A stretch of DNA of 57,662 nt from Flavobacteriales bacterium. Lineage in GTDB: Bacteria; Bacteroidota; Bacteroidia; Flavobacteriales_F; PHOS-HE28. A model generated the notes under the pieces. That model did no database searches. It saw only the letters and a program-made list of their open reading frames with translations, and had not been told where the DNA came from. Positions 1 through 9,181 of this stretch are shown here, piece after piece (the first letter of the stretch is position 1; each line of letters opens with the position of its first letter). A program made the position numbers and the translations under genes. The stretch is from contig JADJTW010000017.1 in NCBI GenBank assembly GCA_016710965.1, positions 1 to 57,662 of the forward strand. The letters run 5' to 3'.

Positions 1-853
1 GGTATTCCAGCACCTTGTGCGGGTTGGCGCGTTCCTTGGCGCGCGTGCCTGACCGGAACCCGAAGAAGAGGATGTGCGCGGCACGCAGCAGCGGCACCAG
101 CTCATCCTTCTGCTTCAGTCCGGCGAATGTCACGTTGGGCAGTGCATGCAGCCGGTGGAAGGCGGGCTCGGGGAAGGACGGATCGTACGGACCAATGAAG
201 GTGAATCGCAACTCCTGATGCGAGGCGGCCACAGCGTGGAATCCTTCCCAATCGTTGTAGCTGTTCGCCAGTTGGCCCATGAATACAGCATGTCGTGGTT
301 CCGTGATAGTGCGGTCAGCGAGCGTATCGATGTCCTGCATCCACCGCTCGTCCAGCGCATGTCCGATGTTCACTACGCGCGAGCGCGCGAAGGGCGCAAC
401 CGCATCGGCCACGACCTGCCCGGTGGTGAGGATGATGTCCGCCGTGGGGATCAGTCCCTTGCCCATGTGCAGGATATCATAGTCGGCCAGGTGCAGCAAC
501 CGATAGCCGATGCCTTCGGGGAAGTACTGCATGCGGCTGGTGTCAAAGCACCAGATGATATCGAAAGGGCCGCCCGACCCTCGCGCCAGTTGCTTCACCA
601 AGCGCTTGTAGTACCAGCGGTTGATGGCGGCGGGCATTCGGTTGACACCGCGCAGCCAATGCCGGTAGCGTAGGACCGTCACACCATCATGGCGCTCGCT
701 CAGTATCCCCTTCGCGTGGGCCACGGGCGGGTCGAGGAAGTAGACTGCGTTGCCACGCTCTGCCAGCGCCTGCGAGAGGTGGTGCTTGCTCATGTGCAGT
801 CCTTCCCACGGTTCGGGGCTGATGAGCAGGATTCGTTTTCCGCGGAGCTGCAT
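1..853 (-). CDS. Glycosyltransferase (GT4-like), partial at window edge
   Basis: The reading frame is open from the ATG at 853 down to base 1 with no stop, so about 284 N-terminal residues are present and the C-terminus lies outside the window. The start reads MQLRGKRILLISPEPW, followed by a Rossmann-like segment and HHLSQALAERG, typical of the acceptor domain of GT-B glycosyltransferases. Near the edge a FxGLKQKDELVPLLRAAHILFFGF segment and NPHKVLEY resemble the donor-binding half of group 1 enzymes. It probably transfers a sugar during surface-polysaccharide assembly, in line with the neighbouring glycosyltransferase, methyltransferase and flippase. A CATATTTG box at 867-874 (minus) lies 13 nt before the ATG and could give it its own promoter. 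Substrate cannot be told from sequence. Confidence 0.8.
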   Translation of the reverse strand, partial: MQLRGKRILLISPEPWEGLHMSKHHLSQALAERGNAVYFLDPPVAHAKGILSERHDGVTVLRYRHWLRGVNRMPAAINRWYYKRLVKQLARGSGGPFDIIWCFDTSRMQYFPEGIGYRLLHLADYDILHMGKGLIPTADIILTTGQVVADAVAPFARSRVVNIGHALDERWMQDIDTLADRTITEPRHAVFMGQLANSYNDWEGFHAVAASHQELRFTFIGPYDPSFPEPAFHRLHALPNVTFAGLKQKDELVPLLRAAHILFFGFRSGTRAKERANPHKVLEY

Positions 854-882
854 GCGTGGAGCGCGGCAAATATGGTGAGCGG

Positions 883-2028
883 TCAGGCGGCGGGCTCCTG
901 TTGTCTCATTGACGCAAGAAGCGCCTGATGGTAGCGCCTGCCTACCACGTCGGCTCCTGCGCGAGCGGCCATGGTTCGCGCAATGAGCACCCGGTCCATG
1001 GCCAATAGCGGTTGCCACGCATGGCGCCAGGCCGCGCTCCATGCTTCCACAGTATTCTCATGTACCAGCACGCCGATCTCGTCGCTCACGAATTCCGGTA
1101 TGCCACCAACGCGCGAGGCGAGGACCGGCGTGCCGCAGCACAACGCTTCGGCGCAAACGGCGGAGTAGGTTTCGTGGTCGCTGGCATGCACCAGTGCGTG
1201 CGCCCGGCGCATCTCTTCGGCCACGGCCTGCTCATCCAACTGGCCCAGCAGTTCCACGTGCTCGCCCAGCCCCAATGCCGCGATCCGTTCGCGCATGGCA
1301 GGCATCTTGGGCCCATCTCCTGCCATGCGCAACCGGGCATCGAGGCCTTCCGCGCGTAATGAAGCAAGTGCATCGAGCAACAGCTCGGGGCGTTTCGGCG
1401 TGCGCCAGCCAGCGATGGCGAAGAAGCGGCCGGTTTCGGGCGCATGGTCCGGCCGTGGCGAGAAGATCGCGGTGTCAACGGAATTGTCCACCACGTGGAA
1501 TCGCGGATGCGGAGCGCCCGCGAACCGTATTATATCGCCTTGAAGCGATCGCGAGACCACGATCACGGGAACGCCATGATGGAAGATCCGCCGTATGCGA
1601 TCGGCGCCTTTCGTGGTGGCGTTGAAGCCGATGCGGTAGGCGCTGTAATGCTCGGTGATGACGAACGGCCTGCGCATGACGCGCCGCAGCAAGCGGATGT
1701 GCGTGCAGTTGGGGTAGGCGATATGGAAGTTGATGAGATCAACGGCGCGCGACCGATCACGCGTGAACCACGTCCAGAGGATGAGCAGCGTGGCCACCCA
1801 CTCGATGATCCGCCAATACTTGATGGGCGCGCGCAGCAGCAGCGTGCGATCGGCTTCGGGCCCGCTCCGTTGCAGCCGCCAACGGTCATGCTGGCGCACA
1901 TCGAGGTGCCACACCGTGCTATGCACGAATGGATCCAGCGCGCGCACATGGCGTTCGATGAAGGGAGTCTCGTGCGGGATGAGCGCGTTGGGGTACCACG
2001 CGGTGATGTGCAGCACCTCGCGCATCAT
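883..2028 (-). CDS. Glycosyltransferase family 4 (group 1) protein
   Basis: This is a 381-residue GT-B enzyme. The start chosen is the first of two adjacent ATGs (MMREVLHITAWYPN); it overlaps the TGA of the upstream methyltransferase as ATGA at 2025-2028. The longer open frame upstream only reads antisense to the methyltransferase. The N-terminal half carries ITAWYPN and HETPFIERHVRAL, typical of GT4 acceptor domains. The C-terminal half has AGDGPKMPAMRERI, a VELLGQLDEQAVAEEMRRAHALVHAS segment, and the donor-binding EALCCGTPVLASRVGGIPEF motif with the conserved E..G.P. Role by context: cytoplasmic step of exopolysaccharide or O-antigen synthesis. Family is secure; sugar specificity is unknown. 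Confidence 0.9.
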   Translation of the reverse strand: MMREVLHITAWYPNALIPHETPFIERHVRALDPFVHSTVWHLDVRQHDRWRLQRSGPEADRTLLLRAPIKYWRIIEWVATLLILWTWFTRDRSRAVDLINFHIAYPNCTHIRLLRRVMRRPFVITEHYSAYRIGFNATTKGADRIRRIFHHGVPVIVVSRSLQGDIIRFAGAPHPRFHVVDNSVDTAIFSPRPDHAPETGRFFAIAGWRTPKRPELLLDALASLRAEGLDARLRMAGDGPKMPAMRERIAALGLGEHVELLGQLDEQAVAEEMRRAHALVHASDHETYSAVCAEALCCGTPVLASRVGGIPEFVSDEIGVLVHENTVEAWSAAWRHAWQPLLAMDRVLIARTMAARAGADVVGRRYHQALLASMRQQEPAA

Positions 2029-2811
2029 GCAGCGGCGCAAACCATGATCTCGGTGCTCACGCCTTCGCGCCGGGCACGCACCAGCAACAGTTCCAAGGGG
2101 TAGGTTAGCATGCCCAGCAGGCCGCCTAACGCGTAGCTGCGCCGGCACACGCGCTCGACCAGCGCCCACCAACGGTGCAGCATGCGCGAGCTGGAATCCA
2201 TCGGCCGGTTCAGTAGGTGGAACATGGGCCTTCGGTCCACGATGCGCAAGCCGCCCTTGGCCAATGCGGCCTCGTACTGCGCGAGGCTGCGGATCACGAA
2301 GTGCGTCTCATTTCGATCCGCGCGGTGCATGAAGTTGTCAGAGAGGTAGACGAGACCTCCGGGCTTCAGCGCGAGCCGCATGTTCAGCAAAGCCTGATGG
2401 AATCGCGCATCATCCACCACATGGAAGAGCACATCCATGCAGCTCACCGCATCGTAAGCCCCGATCGTGCGGGCGTCACCTTCGGTGATGTCCAGCTGGA
2501 AGATCTCCGTGCCGGGAACGCGGACCGCAATCGCCCCACCGCGGTGTCGGTCGACCTGTGCCCGTCACCTTCGCGGCGCCCAGTTGCTGCCAGCACCTCA
2601 GGTATTCGCCGGTTCCCGAACCGATATCAAGGACGTGGAGCCCTGCTGTACTTGCCGAGTGCATACGCACAACGCGCTTGAACACGCTGCGTCGCACGTG
2701 ATACATCCAACTGTTGAAGGCATGGCCCAGGCCAGCATAGCCCACGCCTTCGAGCCCCGTGCTCCGTTCCAATCGCTGTTCCCAATAGCTGCGCGGGTCG
2801 AAGGAGGCCAT
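2025..2811 (-). pseudogene. Class I SAM-dependent methyltransferase, frame broken near 2555
   Basis: The N-terminal part starts at the ATG at 2811 (MASFDPRSYWEQRL) and reaches the SAM-binding motif VLDIGSGTGEY. The C-terminal part, DAVSCMDVLFHVVDD followed by LKPGGLVYLSDNF, is motif II/III of the same fold but lies in another frame. Around 2555-2562 the expected VTGVDRHRGGAI is interrupted by a one-base (equivalently four-base) length excess. The 787-nt span is 3n+1, so one change restores about 261 residues. It probably methylates a sugar or lipid intermediate of the polysaccharide pathway. Its TGA overlaps the next glycosyltransferase start, as in an intact operon, so I favour a sequencing error over a true pseudogene. 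Confidence 0.72.
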
Positions 2812-4249
2812 GTGGCGAATATAGAGGCGCGCCACGCGGTGACCAGAGCGCTGGCCACCACGTCCCCGTGGTCGCCATGCGAAACAGTGCGAAGACGGCG
2901 CAGGCAGCCGTTGTGACCAGCAAGGTGCGCACCGTCAGGACCAATGCGTTCTGTTTGCATGCGTGCAGCAGCATGTAGCCCAGCACCAGGTAGGCCAGGG
3001 CGCTTACGATCGCGTAGCCGAGGATGGCCGGTCCGGAACCGAAGCCCAGCTGGAACAACAGCACCATGATCCCCCAACGCAGGATCGTGAGCGCGGTCTG
3101 GAAGATCAGCAGGATGTGCTCTTTGCGTTGCGCATAGAAGAGCGCCACCATGGGCTCGGTCATCAAGCGGAAGAAGAAGAACAGCGCTAGATAGGCGGCG
3201 ATCACGCCCGCGTCGTGCCACGAATCGCCCAGCACGAAAGCGAAGACCGCATCGCTGAAGAACACCATGCTGGTGAAGGGCACCAGGCCCACCCAGAAGA
3301 GCCGTTGGTACAGGCCCTTCGTGATCCGGCCCAGAAGCTCTGGATCGGAATCCACTGTTTCCGCCGCCTTCTGTATGAACACCGTGGAGAAGGAGTAGCC
3401 CAGCAGGCGCAGCGGGATCATCAACAACGAACCGGCGAGCGCGAACTGGCCCACCACCACCGGATCGGCAATGAGCAGGAACACGGGCAGCTGCATGCCC
3501 AGCAAGGACACCCACTTCTCCGGGAAGATGAGCAGGGGATAGTGCTTGTACTCGATCGCCAGTGCACGCATGCCCGGCCAGGACCAGCCGCTGAAGAACT
3601 GCCGGATGCCGTGCTTGCGCAACGTGATCCAGTAGGTGATGGTCGCCCCTGCGTTCACCACCACATCGCCAAGGATGAGCCCGTGCGTGCTGCCTTTGCG
3701 CAACAAGCCGTAGACGAGGTTGAAGGCGCGCAATGAAACGGTGGCCGAGCTGCCGATGACCACACTGGCCTTGAAGGCACGCTCGCGTGTGAGCCATTGC
3801 GTGGCGAACACGGCGAATCCGTAGCTCAGTACGCCCACAGGCACCAACAGGATGAAATCGCCCAGATGGTCCCACGCGGGCATGAGCGCGTAAACCTGCT
3901 CGCGCAGCAGCCCCAGGAGAATGGCCACCGCCACTACAATGATGAGCAAGACCATATTCAGCCGGAACAGCTGCATGAAGTCCTCCTTCTTCTTGGGCAG
4001 TACGTACGCACTGCTGTAGCCCAGCTCGGCGAAGGCTGAGAAGTTGAGCACCAGTGCAGTGAAGAGCCCATATACGCCATACGCCTCCGGACCGTAGATG
4101 CGCGCGATGAGCGGCGTAAGGATGAGCTGGCTCAGCAATACCACCGAGTTGCCGCCGAACACCGTGAACGCATTGCGTGCGAAGGTGTCCTTCGTCCGTA
4201 TGCGTTGGAGGTCGTGGCGCAGGTGGCCGATCGCCTTGCGAATGGGCAT
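2627..4249 (-). CDS. Polysaccharide flippase (MOP/Wzx-like membrane protein)
   Basis: The start chosen is the ATG at 4249 (MPIRKAIGHLRHDL); the frame is open further upstream but only antisense to rdgB. A short basic N-terminus leads to FGGNSVVLLSQLILTPLIARIYGPEAYGVYGL, the classic start of oligosaccharide flippases, followed by about a dozen hydrophobic segments ending near LLVTTAACAVFALFRM (about position 2875). After that the frame continues for about 80 unlikely residues to 2627, overlapping the methyltransferase by 185 nt. No stop exists in any minus-strand frame between 2900 and 2800, so a one-base error near 2830-2870 may hide the true end at roughly 460-475 residues. It would move lipid-linked sugar units across the inner membrane. 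Confidence 0.8.
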   Translation of the reverse strand: MPIRKAIGHLRHDLQRIRTKDTFARNAFTVFGGNSVVLLSQLILTPLIARIYGPEAYGVYGLFTALVLNFSAFAELGYSSAYVLPKKKEDFMQLFRLNMVLLIIVVAVAILLGLLREQVYALMPAWDHLGDFILLVPVGVLSYGFAVFATQWLTRERAFKASVVIGSSATVSLRAFNLVYGLLRKGSTHGLILGDVVVNAGATITYWITLRKHGIRQFFSGWSWPGMRALAIEYKHYPLLIFPEKWVSLLGMQLPVFLLIADPVVVGQFALAGSLLMIPLRLLGYSFSTVFIQKAAETVDSDPELLGRITKGLYQRLFWVGLVPFTSMVFFSDAVFAFVLGDSWHDAGVIAAYLALFFFFRLMTEPMVALFYAQRKEHILLIFQTALTILRWGIMVLLFQLGFGSGPAILGYAIVSALAYLVLGYMLLHACKQNALVLTVRTLLVTTAACAVFALFRMATTGTWWPALWSPRGAPLYSPHGLLRPAQLLGTAIGTEHGARRRGLCWPGPCLQQLDVSRATQRVQARCAYALGKYSRAPRP

Positions 4250-4255
4250 CGGCGG

Positions 4256-4263
4256 CCAAGGTA
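4256..4263 (-). promoter_or_regulatory. Possible -7 box (TACCTTGG) before the flippase
   Basis: On the minus strand TACCTTGG lies 6 nt before the chosen flippase ATG and resembles the Bacteroidota -7 element TAnnTTTG with one mismatch. No clear -33 TTG is seen. It fits the pattern of very short leaders seen for several genes here. Confidence 0.35.
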
Positions 4264-4322
4264 GAAGCCCGCTCGAACGGCTTGCTCGATCTTCGCCCAC
4301 TGTAGCGAACACATCGACGATC

Positions 4323-4910
4323 GTGCGCATCATCCTCTGCACCGGCAATCCCGGCAAAATGATCGAACTGCGAGCGCTCTTGCCCGAGGGCATCGAGCTG
4401 GGCTCGCTCGCGGATGGCGGGCTTCCAACCGAGCTGCCGGAGAACGGCGATACGCTTGAAGCCAACGCATTGGAGAAGGCGCGCTTCGCGTTCGGGCGTT
4501 GCGGCGAACCCTGCCTCGCTGATGATACCGGCCTGGAAGTGGACACGCTGAACGGCCTGCCAGGCGTGCTCTCCGCGCGGTACGCCGGTGAAGCGAAGGA
4601 CGCGCAAGCCAACATGCGGAAACTGTTACGCGAACTGGATGGGAAGGAGCCGCGTACAGCGCGATTCCGCACCGTCATCGCCTTCGTCGGCCCGGACGAT
4701 GAAGCGCTCTTCGAGGGCACAGTCGAAGGACGGATACTGGAAGCACCACGTGGCGATGGCGGCTTCGGCTATGATCCGCTTTTCGTTCCGCAAGGGGAGG
4801 AGCGGACTTTCGCAGAGATGGATGCTGCGGCCAAGAACGCGATCAGCCATCGCGCAAGGGCCGTGGAGAAGGCCGTGCGCTACCTGAAGGATCGCTACGC
4901 TTTGCGCTGA
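4323..4910 (+). CDS. rdgB: XTP/dITP diphosphatase (RdgB/HAM1 family)
   Basis: This 195-residue protein hydrolyses non-canonical purine nucleoside triphosphates (ITP, dITP, XTP) to monophosphates and pyrophosphate, keeping them out of nucleic acids. The N-terminal TGNPGK motif matches the family (usually T.N..K). It is followed by PENGDTLEANALEKARFAF, the metal-binding stretch LADDTGLEVDTLNGLPGVLSARYAG, GGFGYDPLFVP, and the C-terminal SHRARAVEKAVRYL. The length fits the family. The start is a GTG (encoding MRIILCTGN); residues further upstream lack family similarity and run antisense to the flippase. The gene is divergent from the flippase and convergent with ddl, overlapping it by 16 nt. Confidence 0.93.
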   Translation: MRIILCTGNPGKMIELRALLPEGIELGSLADGGLPTELPENGDTLEANALEKARFAFGRCGEPCLADDTGLEVDTLNGLPGVLSARYAGEAKDAQANMRKLLRELDGKEPRTARFRTVIAFVGPDDEALFEGTVEGRILEAPRGDGGFGYDPLFVPQGEERTFAEMDAAAKNAISHRARAVEKAVRYLKDRYALR

Positions 4911-5881
4911 AGCATGCGCGCGACCAAGCCGTTGATGGCTGCTTCCACGCCGATGCCGGAGACCTCGAGCATCTTCGGGAAGATGCTGGCGCCGCTGAAG
5001 CCTGGTGTGGCGTTCACTTCTATGGTCACCAGCTTTTCGCCGGTCCAGAAGTGGTCTACGCGCACCATGCCCGCGCAATCGAGCGCACCGTAGATGGCAG
5101 CGCTTCTTTCCTGCACCAGGCGCGTTACTTCGTCGGGCAATGGCGCTGGCACCAGCTCCTGCGTGTCCTTGGCGTGGTACTTCGCCTCGTAGTCGAAGAA
5201 TTCGCGGCTGTGGCGGATCTCGCACACCGGCAATGCGCGAGCGCTGCCATCCAGGTCGATCACGCCGCAGGTGAGCTCGCGGCCGCTCACTGCTGCCTCC
5301 ACCATCACCTGGCTGCCTTCGGCGAAGGCCAGCTCCAATGCGGCGGCAAGGTCCTCCGGTCGTTTCACTTTCGTTACGCCCAGGCTGCTGCCGCTCTGGT
5401 CCGGTTTCACAAAGCAGGGGTAGCCAATAGCCGCCACCTTGTCCGCTGCTTCCGTATCACCACGGAAGAGCATCACTGATGGACACACCTCGAAACCTTG
5501 CTGTCGCAGTAGTGCGGTGGTGGCGTACTTGCTGAAGGAGAGCGCCATGCTCAGGACCCCGCCGGTCTGGTAGGGCACGCCCAGCATATCCAGGTAGCCC
5601 TGCAACTTGCCGTTCTCACCTGGCTCGCCGTGTATGGCGATGAGCGCAGCATCAAACGTTTCCATGCCATGGCCGCGATCCACTGCGAAGCGACCACGAT
5701 CGAAGGGCAGCACATTCCCCTGTTCATCGGCAGCGGTCCATGCATCGTGCTCCACCGTCACGTACGCGGCAATGTAGCGCGTGCGGTCGATGGCGCCCAT
5801 CATGCGCGCAGCGCTTTGCAGGCTGATGACGCTTTCGCCGGAATAGCCGCCGCGAAGGACGGCGATGAGGGGACGGGACAT
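4895..5881 (-). CDS. ddl: D-alanine--D-alanine ligase
   Basis: This 328-residue ATP-grasp enzyme joins two D-alanines for the peptidoglycan stem peptide in the cytoplasm. The N-terminal domain begins MSRPLIAVLRGGYSGES, followed by HGEPGENGKLQGYLDMLGVPYQTGG (substrate-binding helix and loop). The central ATP-grasp region has PCFVKPDQSGSSLGVTKV and VMVEAAVSGRELTCGV. The C-terminal end has VRVDHFW and EVNATPGFSGASIFPKM, the metal and second D-Ala site. The length fits the short bacterial family. It is divergent from the PASTA gene, which in many Bacteroidota also sits beside ddl. A CATCTTCG box on the minus strand about 20 nt before the ATG may be its -7 element. Confidence 0.95.
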   Translation of the reverse strand: MSRPLIAVLRGGYSGESVISLQSAARMMGAIDRTRYIAAYVTVEHDAWTAADEQGNVLPFDRGRFAVDRGHGMETFDAALIAIHGEPGENGKLQGYLDMLGVPYQTGGVLSMALSFSKYATTALLRQQGFEVCPSVMLFRGDTEAADKVAAIGYPCFVKPDQSGSSLGVTKVKRPEDLAAALELAFAEGSQVMVEAAVSGRELTCGVIDLDGSARALPVCEIRHSREFFDYEAKYHAKDTQELVPAPLPDEVTRLVQERSAAIYGALDCAGMVRVDHFWTGEKLVTIEVNATPGFSGASIFPKMLEVSGIGVEAAINGLVARMLQRKA

Positions 5882-6067
5882 GGGGTGTTACTACGATGCG
5901 AAGATGAACGAACCGGCTGCACCTCAGCGTGCATTGCGCGCTCAGGCTACGCACGTACCGATGTTCAATGCGCCAGGCCCATCGAAGCAGTCCGATGGTG
6001 AGGGGATGCAACGCCTCTCACATGGGAACGTCTTCATGCTCCAGCACACCCCACGAAGCCCCCCGTC

Positions 6068-6075
6068 TATCTTCG
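6068..6075 (+). promoter_or_regulatory. Putative -7 box (TATCTTCG) for the PASTA operon
   Basis: TATCTTCG differs from TAnnTTTG by one base and lies 27 nt before the PASTA-protein ATG. The ten-base string GTCTATCTTC here also occurs before the AddB-like and AddA-like genes on the other strand, supporting it as a promoter element of this genome. No clear -33 TTG is seen. Confidence 0.45.
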
Positions 6076-6102
6076 CGCGCCCCTGCCTTGGCGGGATGTC
6101 AC

Positions 6103-6930
6103 ATGAAACGCGCGCTGCCTTTGCTTGCCCCTGTTGCTGTCGCGGCCGTACTGCTGCTGGCGGGCTGGGCATGGCTGCGCTGGTACACGCGCCACAACGT
6201 AACGGCGCGCGTGCCCGACCTTCAGGGGCAGTCCGTTGCGGAGGCGGAGGCCATGCTGGCCAAGCGCGACCTGCTGGCCTTGGTGATCGACTCGGTGCAT
6301 ACCGATGAACTGCCCAAAGGCAGCGTGGTGGATCAGGACCCGGATGCGGGCAAAGAGGTGAAGCCCGGCCGCACGGTGTACCTGACGCTGAACGCCAGCC
6401 AGCCCAAGATGATCGACATGCCCGATGTGACCATGGTGAGCAAGCGGCAGGCGATGAGCGTACTGGAGATATTGGGCCTGAAAGTGCGCGAGGTGCAGTA
6501 CACCCCGGACCCGAAGGCCGTGGACCTGGTGCTGAAGCAATTGCACAAGGGCCGCCCGATCGAACCGGGAACGCGCATCAGGCGCGGCGATGCCATCACC
6601 CTGGTAGTGGGCAGCCCCATGGGCGTTGAAGGCGGCCAGGCCATGGTGCCCGACTTGAAGGGGCTCACCTACGCGGAAACGGGCGTGGTGCTTTCCATGG
6701 CAGGCGTGAAATTGGGGATCGTGGTGGTTTGCGAAGGCTGCAATACACGGGCTGATTCGGCGTTCGCGAGGGTGCGTCGCCAATCGCCGGCGGCCAGCGG
6801 CAACAGCATGACCATGGGCGGCACCATCGACATCTGGCTCACCACCGACACCGTCGGATTGAAACCTGCCACCGGCTGGAACGACCCTGCGAACTATTCC
6901 AACACCGACAGCACAGATGCTGAGAACTGA
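6103..6930 (+). CDS. PASTA-domain membrane protein
   Basis: This is a 275-residue protein with one N-terminal membrane helix (LLAPVAVAAVLLLAGWAWL, about residues 7-25) and an extracytoplasmic part of three PASTA repeats. The first begins VPDLQGQSVAEAEAMLAKRDL, the second MPDVTMVSKRQAMSVLEILGL, the third VPDLKGLTYAETGVVLSMAGV; each ends in a VxLxxxx strand. PASTA domains bind peptidoglycan fragments, so a periplasmic cell-wall role is likely. No Ser/Thr kinase is attached, unlike the Gram-positive PASTA kinases. The start at 6103 gives a proper MKR signal anchor; the upstream open frame is not protein-like. The next gene starts inside its last codons (14-nt overlap), so the two are co-translated. 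Confidence 0.88.
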   Translation: MKRALPLLAPVAVAAVLLLAGWAWLRWYTRHNVTARVPDLQGQSVAEAEAMLAKRDLLALVIDSVHTDELPKGSVVDQDPDAGKEVKPGRTVYLTLNASQPKMIDMPDVTMVSKRQAMSVLEILGLKVREVQYTPDPKAVDLVLKQLHKGRPIEPGTRIRRGDAITLVVGSPMGVEGGQAMVPDLKGLTYAETGVVLSMAGVKLGIVVVCEGCNTRADSAFARVRRQSPAASGNSMTMGGTIDIWLTTDTVGLKPATGWNDPANYSNTDSTDAEN

Positions 6931-9181
6931 TCTCCTCCTCGTCGCCGGATTGTCCTTCGCCGCATGCGCCGTGCAAGCGCAGGAAACGTTGACGCCCTTG
7001 GGCGCGCGGCCCGTGCCACAGGCCATGGAGGCTTTGCGCAAGAGCGAGGGCATGAACACGCACTTCAACTACCAATACCTTCCGCAAACGCTGCCGATCA
7101 TGGACGATTTCTCCATCGACCGCACGCGTAAGCGCTGGGCACAAGCAGGTGATGCCGGCGTTACCCTCACCGATACGTACTACCGTTTGGAAGTGGCGGG
7201 TGTCTCCACGGCCGATATGGTTTTCGCGGGCGATACCACCTTCCTCTACCTGACCGATACGATAGGTACCGATACCACGGTACGCAGTGCACTGCCCGAC
7301 ATCACCGTGCTCGTGCGCGATGTGACCGTTTACCCGCCCACCGAACAGGTGTTGCAGCTCTGGCCCAACTACAATGTGTTCGACACCGTGCAGAGCCCTT
7401 CGCCCGATACGTTGCACATCGTGAACGCGGACTACGTGCAGGACTCGCTGATGGAATACTCGGTGGCGCCGGATACGCGTACCTACACGCAGCCTGACAA
7501 CAGCACCGTTCCCTTGATCCTCTGGGAGGATGACGACGTGTACATCAATGGCAACTATCCCATCGAGCCGCCTTCCATCGGGGTAGCCACCTTCGATGGG
7601 CTCGCACGCACGGGCTATCCTTACAACTTCCCCCAGTACACCTCGCACGGCATCGCCGACCACCTCACGTCGGTGGACATCGATCTGAGCACGTATGCAC
7701 CGGGCGATTCGCTCTACATCAGCTTCTTCTACCAGCCGCAGGGCCTCAGCGGGGATGGCAACGTGCAATCCATCGACAGCCTGGTGCTGGAGTTCTGGTC
7801 GCCGGTTGCGCAGTTCTGGTACCATGCCTGGAGCACGCCCTACCTGCCGATGCAGCCCTTCGAGCAGGTGCTCGTCCCCATCATCGATCCGCTGCTCTTC
7901 GGCAATGGCTTCAAGTTCCGCTTCTTCAATTACGGAACGCTCAGCGGCAGCTTCGACCACTGGCACCTCGACTACGTGCGCTTGGGCGCGCAACGCACCT
8001 TCGACGATGTGCGCTTGATCGACGTGGCGTACATGTACCCCGAGGTGAGCCTGATGCAGACCTACACCACGGTAACCTTCAACAAATTCGCGCAGGCACC
8101 TGCCACTTACATGGCGCCGAGCATCACCGCCATGCAGCGCAACCTGGACAACGAGGACCGCTTCATCACTTACGGCTTCCTGGCGAAGGAAGAGAACGAT
8201 CCCACGCTCTTCACGCGCAGCAGCGGCAACAACACCAGCGGTAACGCCTCGCTCATCTTCCCTTCGGACCATGCTGTGAACAGCGGCGGGAATCCCTTCG
8301 TGTACGATGAAACGCTGAGCACCGATGCCGCTTTCTGGCGCGTGAAGCTGTGGACCAACACCACGCCCGACATCAACCGCTACAACGACACGGTCACCTT
8401 CATCCAGGAGATCAGCAACTACATGAGCTACGATGACGGCACCGCCGAGATGGGCTACGGCCTACTCGATGCCGGCAATGCGCTCGCCTATCGCTTCGAC
8501 ATCGTCGGCGGCGATTCATTGCGCGCCATCCGCATGTACTTCAACCCGCAGGCGAACGATCCGCAGAGCAGTCCCAATCCGTACGAGGGCAACTTCCTGC
8601 TCACCGTGTGGAGCGGCCTTTCGCCCGAGACCATCAAGCACCAGAACTTCACGTTCCACTCCCCGGAGTACCGGCTGGACGGCATCGACCATTTCGTCGA
8701 ATACCCATTGGACAGCGCCATCTGGGTGGAAGGGACGTTCTACGTCGGCTTCGTGCAGACCACGGATGTGCGCATGAACCTCGGTTTCGATCGCAACCGC
8801 AACAACCAGAACAAGATCTTCTACAAGACCACGAGCAACTTCACCAACACCAGCTTCCAGGGTTCGCTCATGATGCGGCCGGTCTTCGTGGCGGCGGTGG
8901 ATCCGTTCGCAACGCTCCAAGAACCGATCACCGCCGGGCCGGAGCAGTTGATCCTCGTGCCCAACCCGGCGAACGATGCCGTGCAACTTCACTTTTCAGA
9001 TGCCACGCCGGGAGCCATGGTGCATTTCCTTGATGCCACCGGCCGCCTGGTGAAACAGGATATGTGGATGGGGTCGCGCGCCATGGAGATAAGGGATCTC
9101 CATCAAGGCATGTATGTCGTTCGTGTGATCGACCGCACGGGAGCGCCCATCGCTCAGCAGCGATTGCTCATCCAACGCTGA
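6917..9181 (+). CDS. Large secreted protein with T9SS type A sorting domain
   Basis: This 754-residue protein starts with a signal peptide (MLRTDLLLVAGLSFAACAVQAQ) and ends in a type A T9SS C-terminal domain: LVPNPANDAVQLHFSD, then FLDATGRLVKQDMW, a GMYVVRV strand and a final IAQQRLLIQR. It should be exported by Sec, carried across the outer membrane by the type IX system, and anchored or released. The middle is rich in aromatic and Asp residues with beta-sandwich-like stretches (for example SIDSLVLEFWSP, FKFRFFNYG, DYVRLGA), without a catalytic motif I recognise. It sits between the PASTA gene and rluD in one run of overlapping genes, ending in a TGATG overlap with rluD. Confidence 0.85.
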   Translation: MLRTDLLLVAGLSFAACAVQAQETLTPLGARPVPQAMEALRKSEGMNTHFNYQYLPQTLPIMDDFSIDRTRKRWAQAGDAGVTLTDTYYRLEVAGVSTADMVFAGDTTFLYLTDTIGTDTTVRSALPDITVLVRDVTVYPPTEQVLQLWPNYNVFDTVQSPSPDTLHIVNADYVQDSLMEYSVAPDTRTYTQPDNSTVPLILWEDDDVYINGNYPIEPPSIGVATFDGLARTGYPYNFPQYTSHGIADHLTSVDIDLSTYAPGDSLYISFFYQPQGLSGDGNVQSIDSLVLEFWSPVAQFWYHAWSTPYLPMQPFEQVLVPIIDPLLFGNGFKFRFFNYGTLSGSFDHWHLDYVRLGAQRTFDDVRLIDVAYMYPEVSLMQTYTTVTFNKFAQAPATYMAPSITAMQRNLDNEDRFITYGFLAKEENDPTLFTRSSGNNTSGNASLIFPSDHAVNSGGNPFVYDETLSTDAAFWRVKLWTNTTPDINRYNDTVTFIQEISNYMSYDDGTAEMGYGLLDAGNALAYRFDIVGGDSLRAIRMYFNPQANDPQSSPNPYEGNFLLTVWSGLSPETIKHQNFTFHSPEYRLDGIDHFVEYPLDSAIWVEGTFYVGFVQTTDVRMNLGFDRNRNNQNKIFYKTTSNFTNTSFQGSLMMRPVFVAAVDPFATLQEPITAGPEQLILVPNPANDAVQLHFSDATPGAMVHFLDATGRLVKQDMWMGSRAMEIRDLHQGMYVVRVIDRTGAPIAQQRLLIQR

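Noticed and set aside
74..673. A 199-codon plus-strand frame at the window start
   Set aside because: It is antisense to the partial glycosyltransferase, which is open to the edge and has family motifs.
2598..4607. A 669-codon open frame on the minus strand overlapping the flippase
   Set aside because: Its translation is low-complexity, Arg/His/Ala-rich and lacks any domain; it is a GC-rich shadow frame of the flippase, which has clear membrane segments.
6067..8272. Long minus-strand open frames (333 and 477 codons) opposite the PASTA and T9SS genes
   Set aside because: Compositions are those of antisense translations; the plus-strand proteins have signal peptides and recognised domains.
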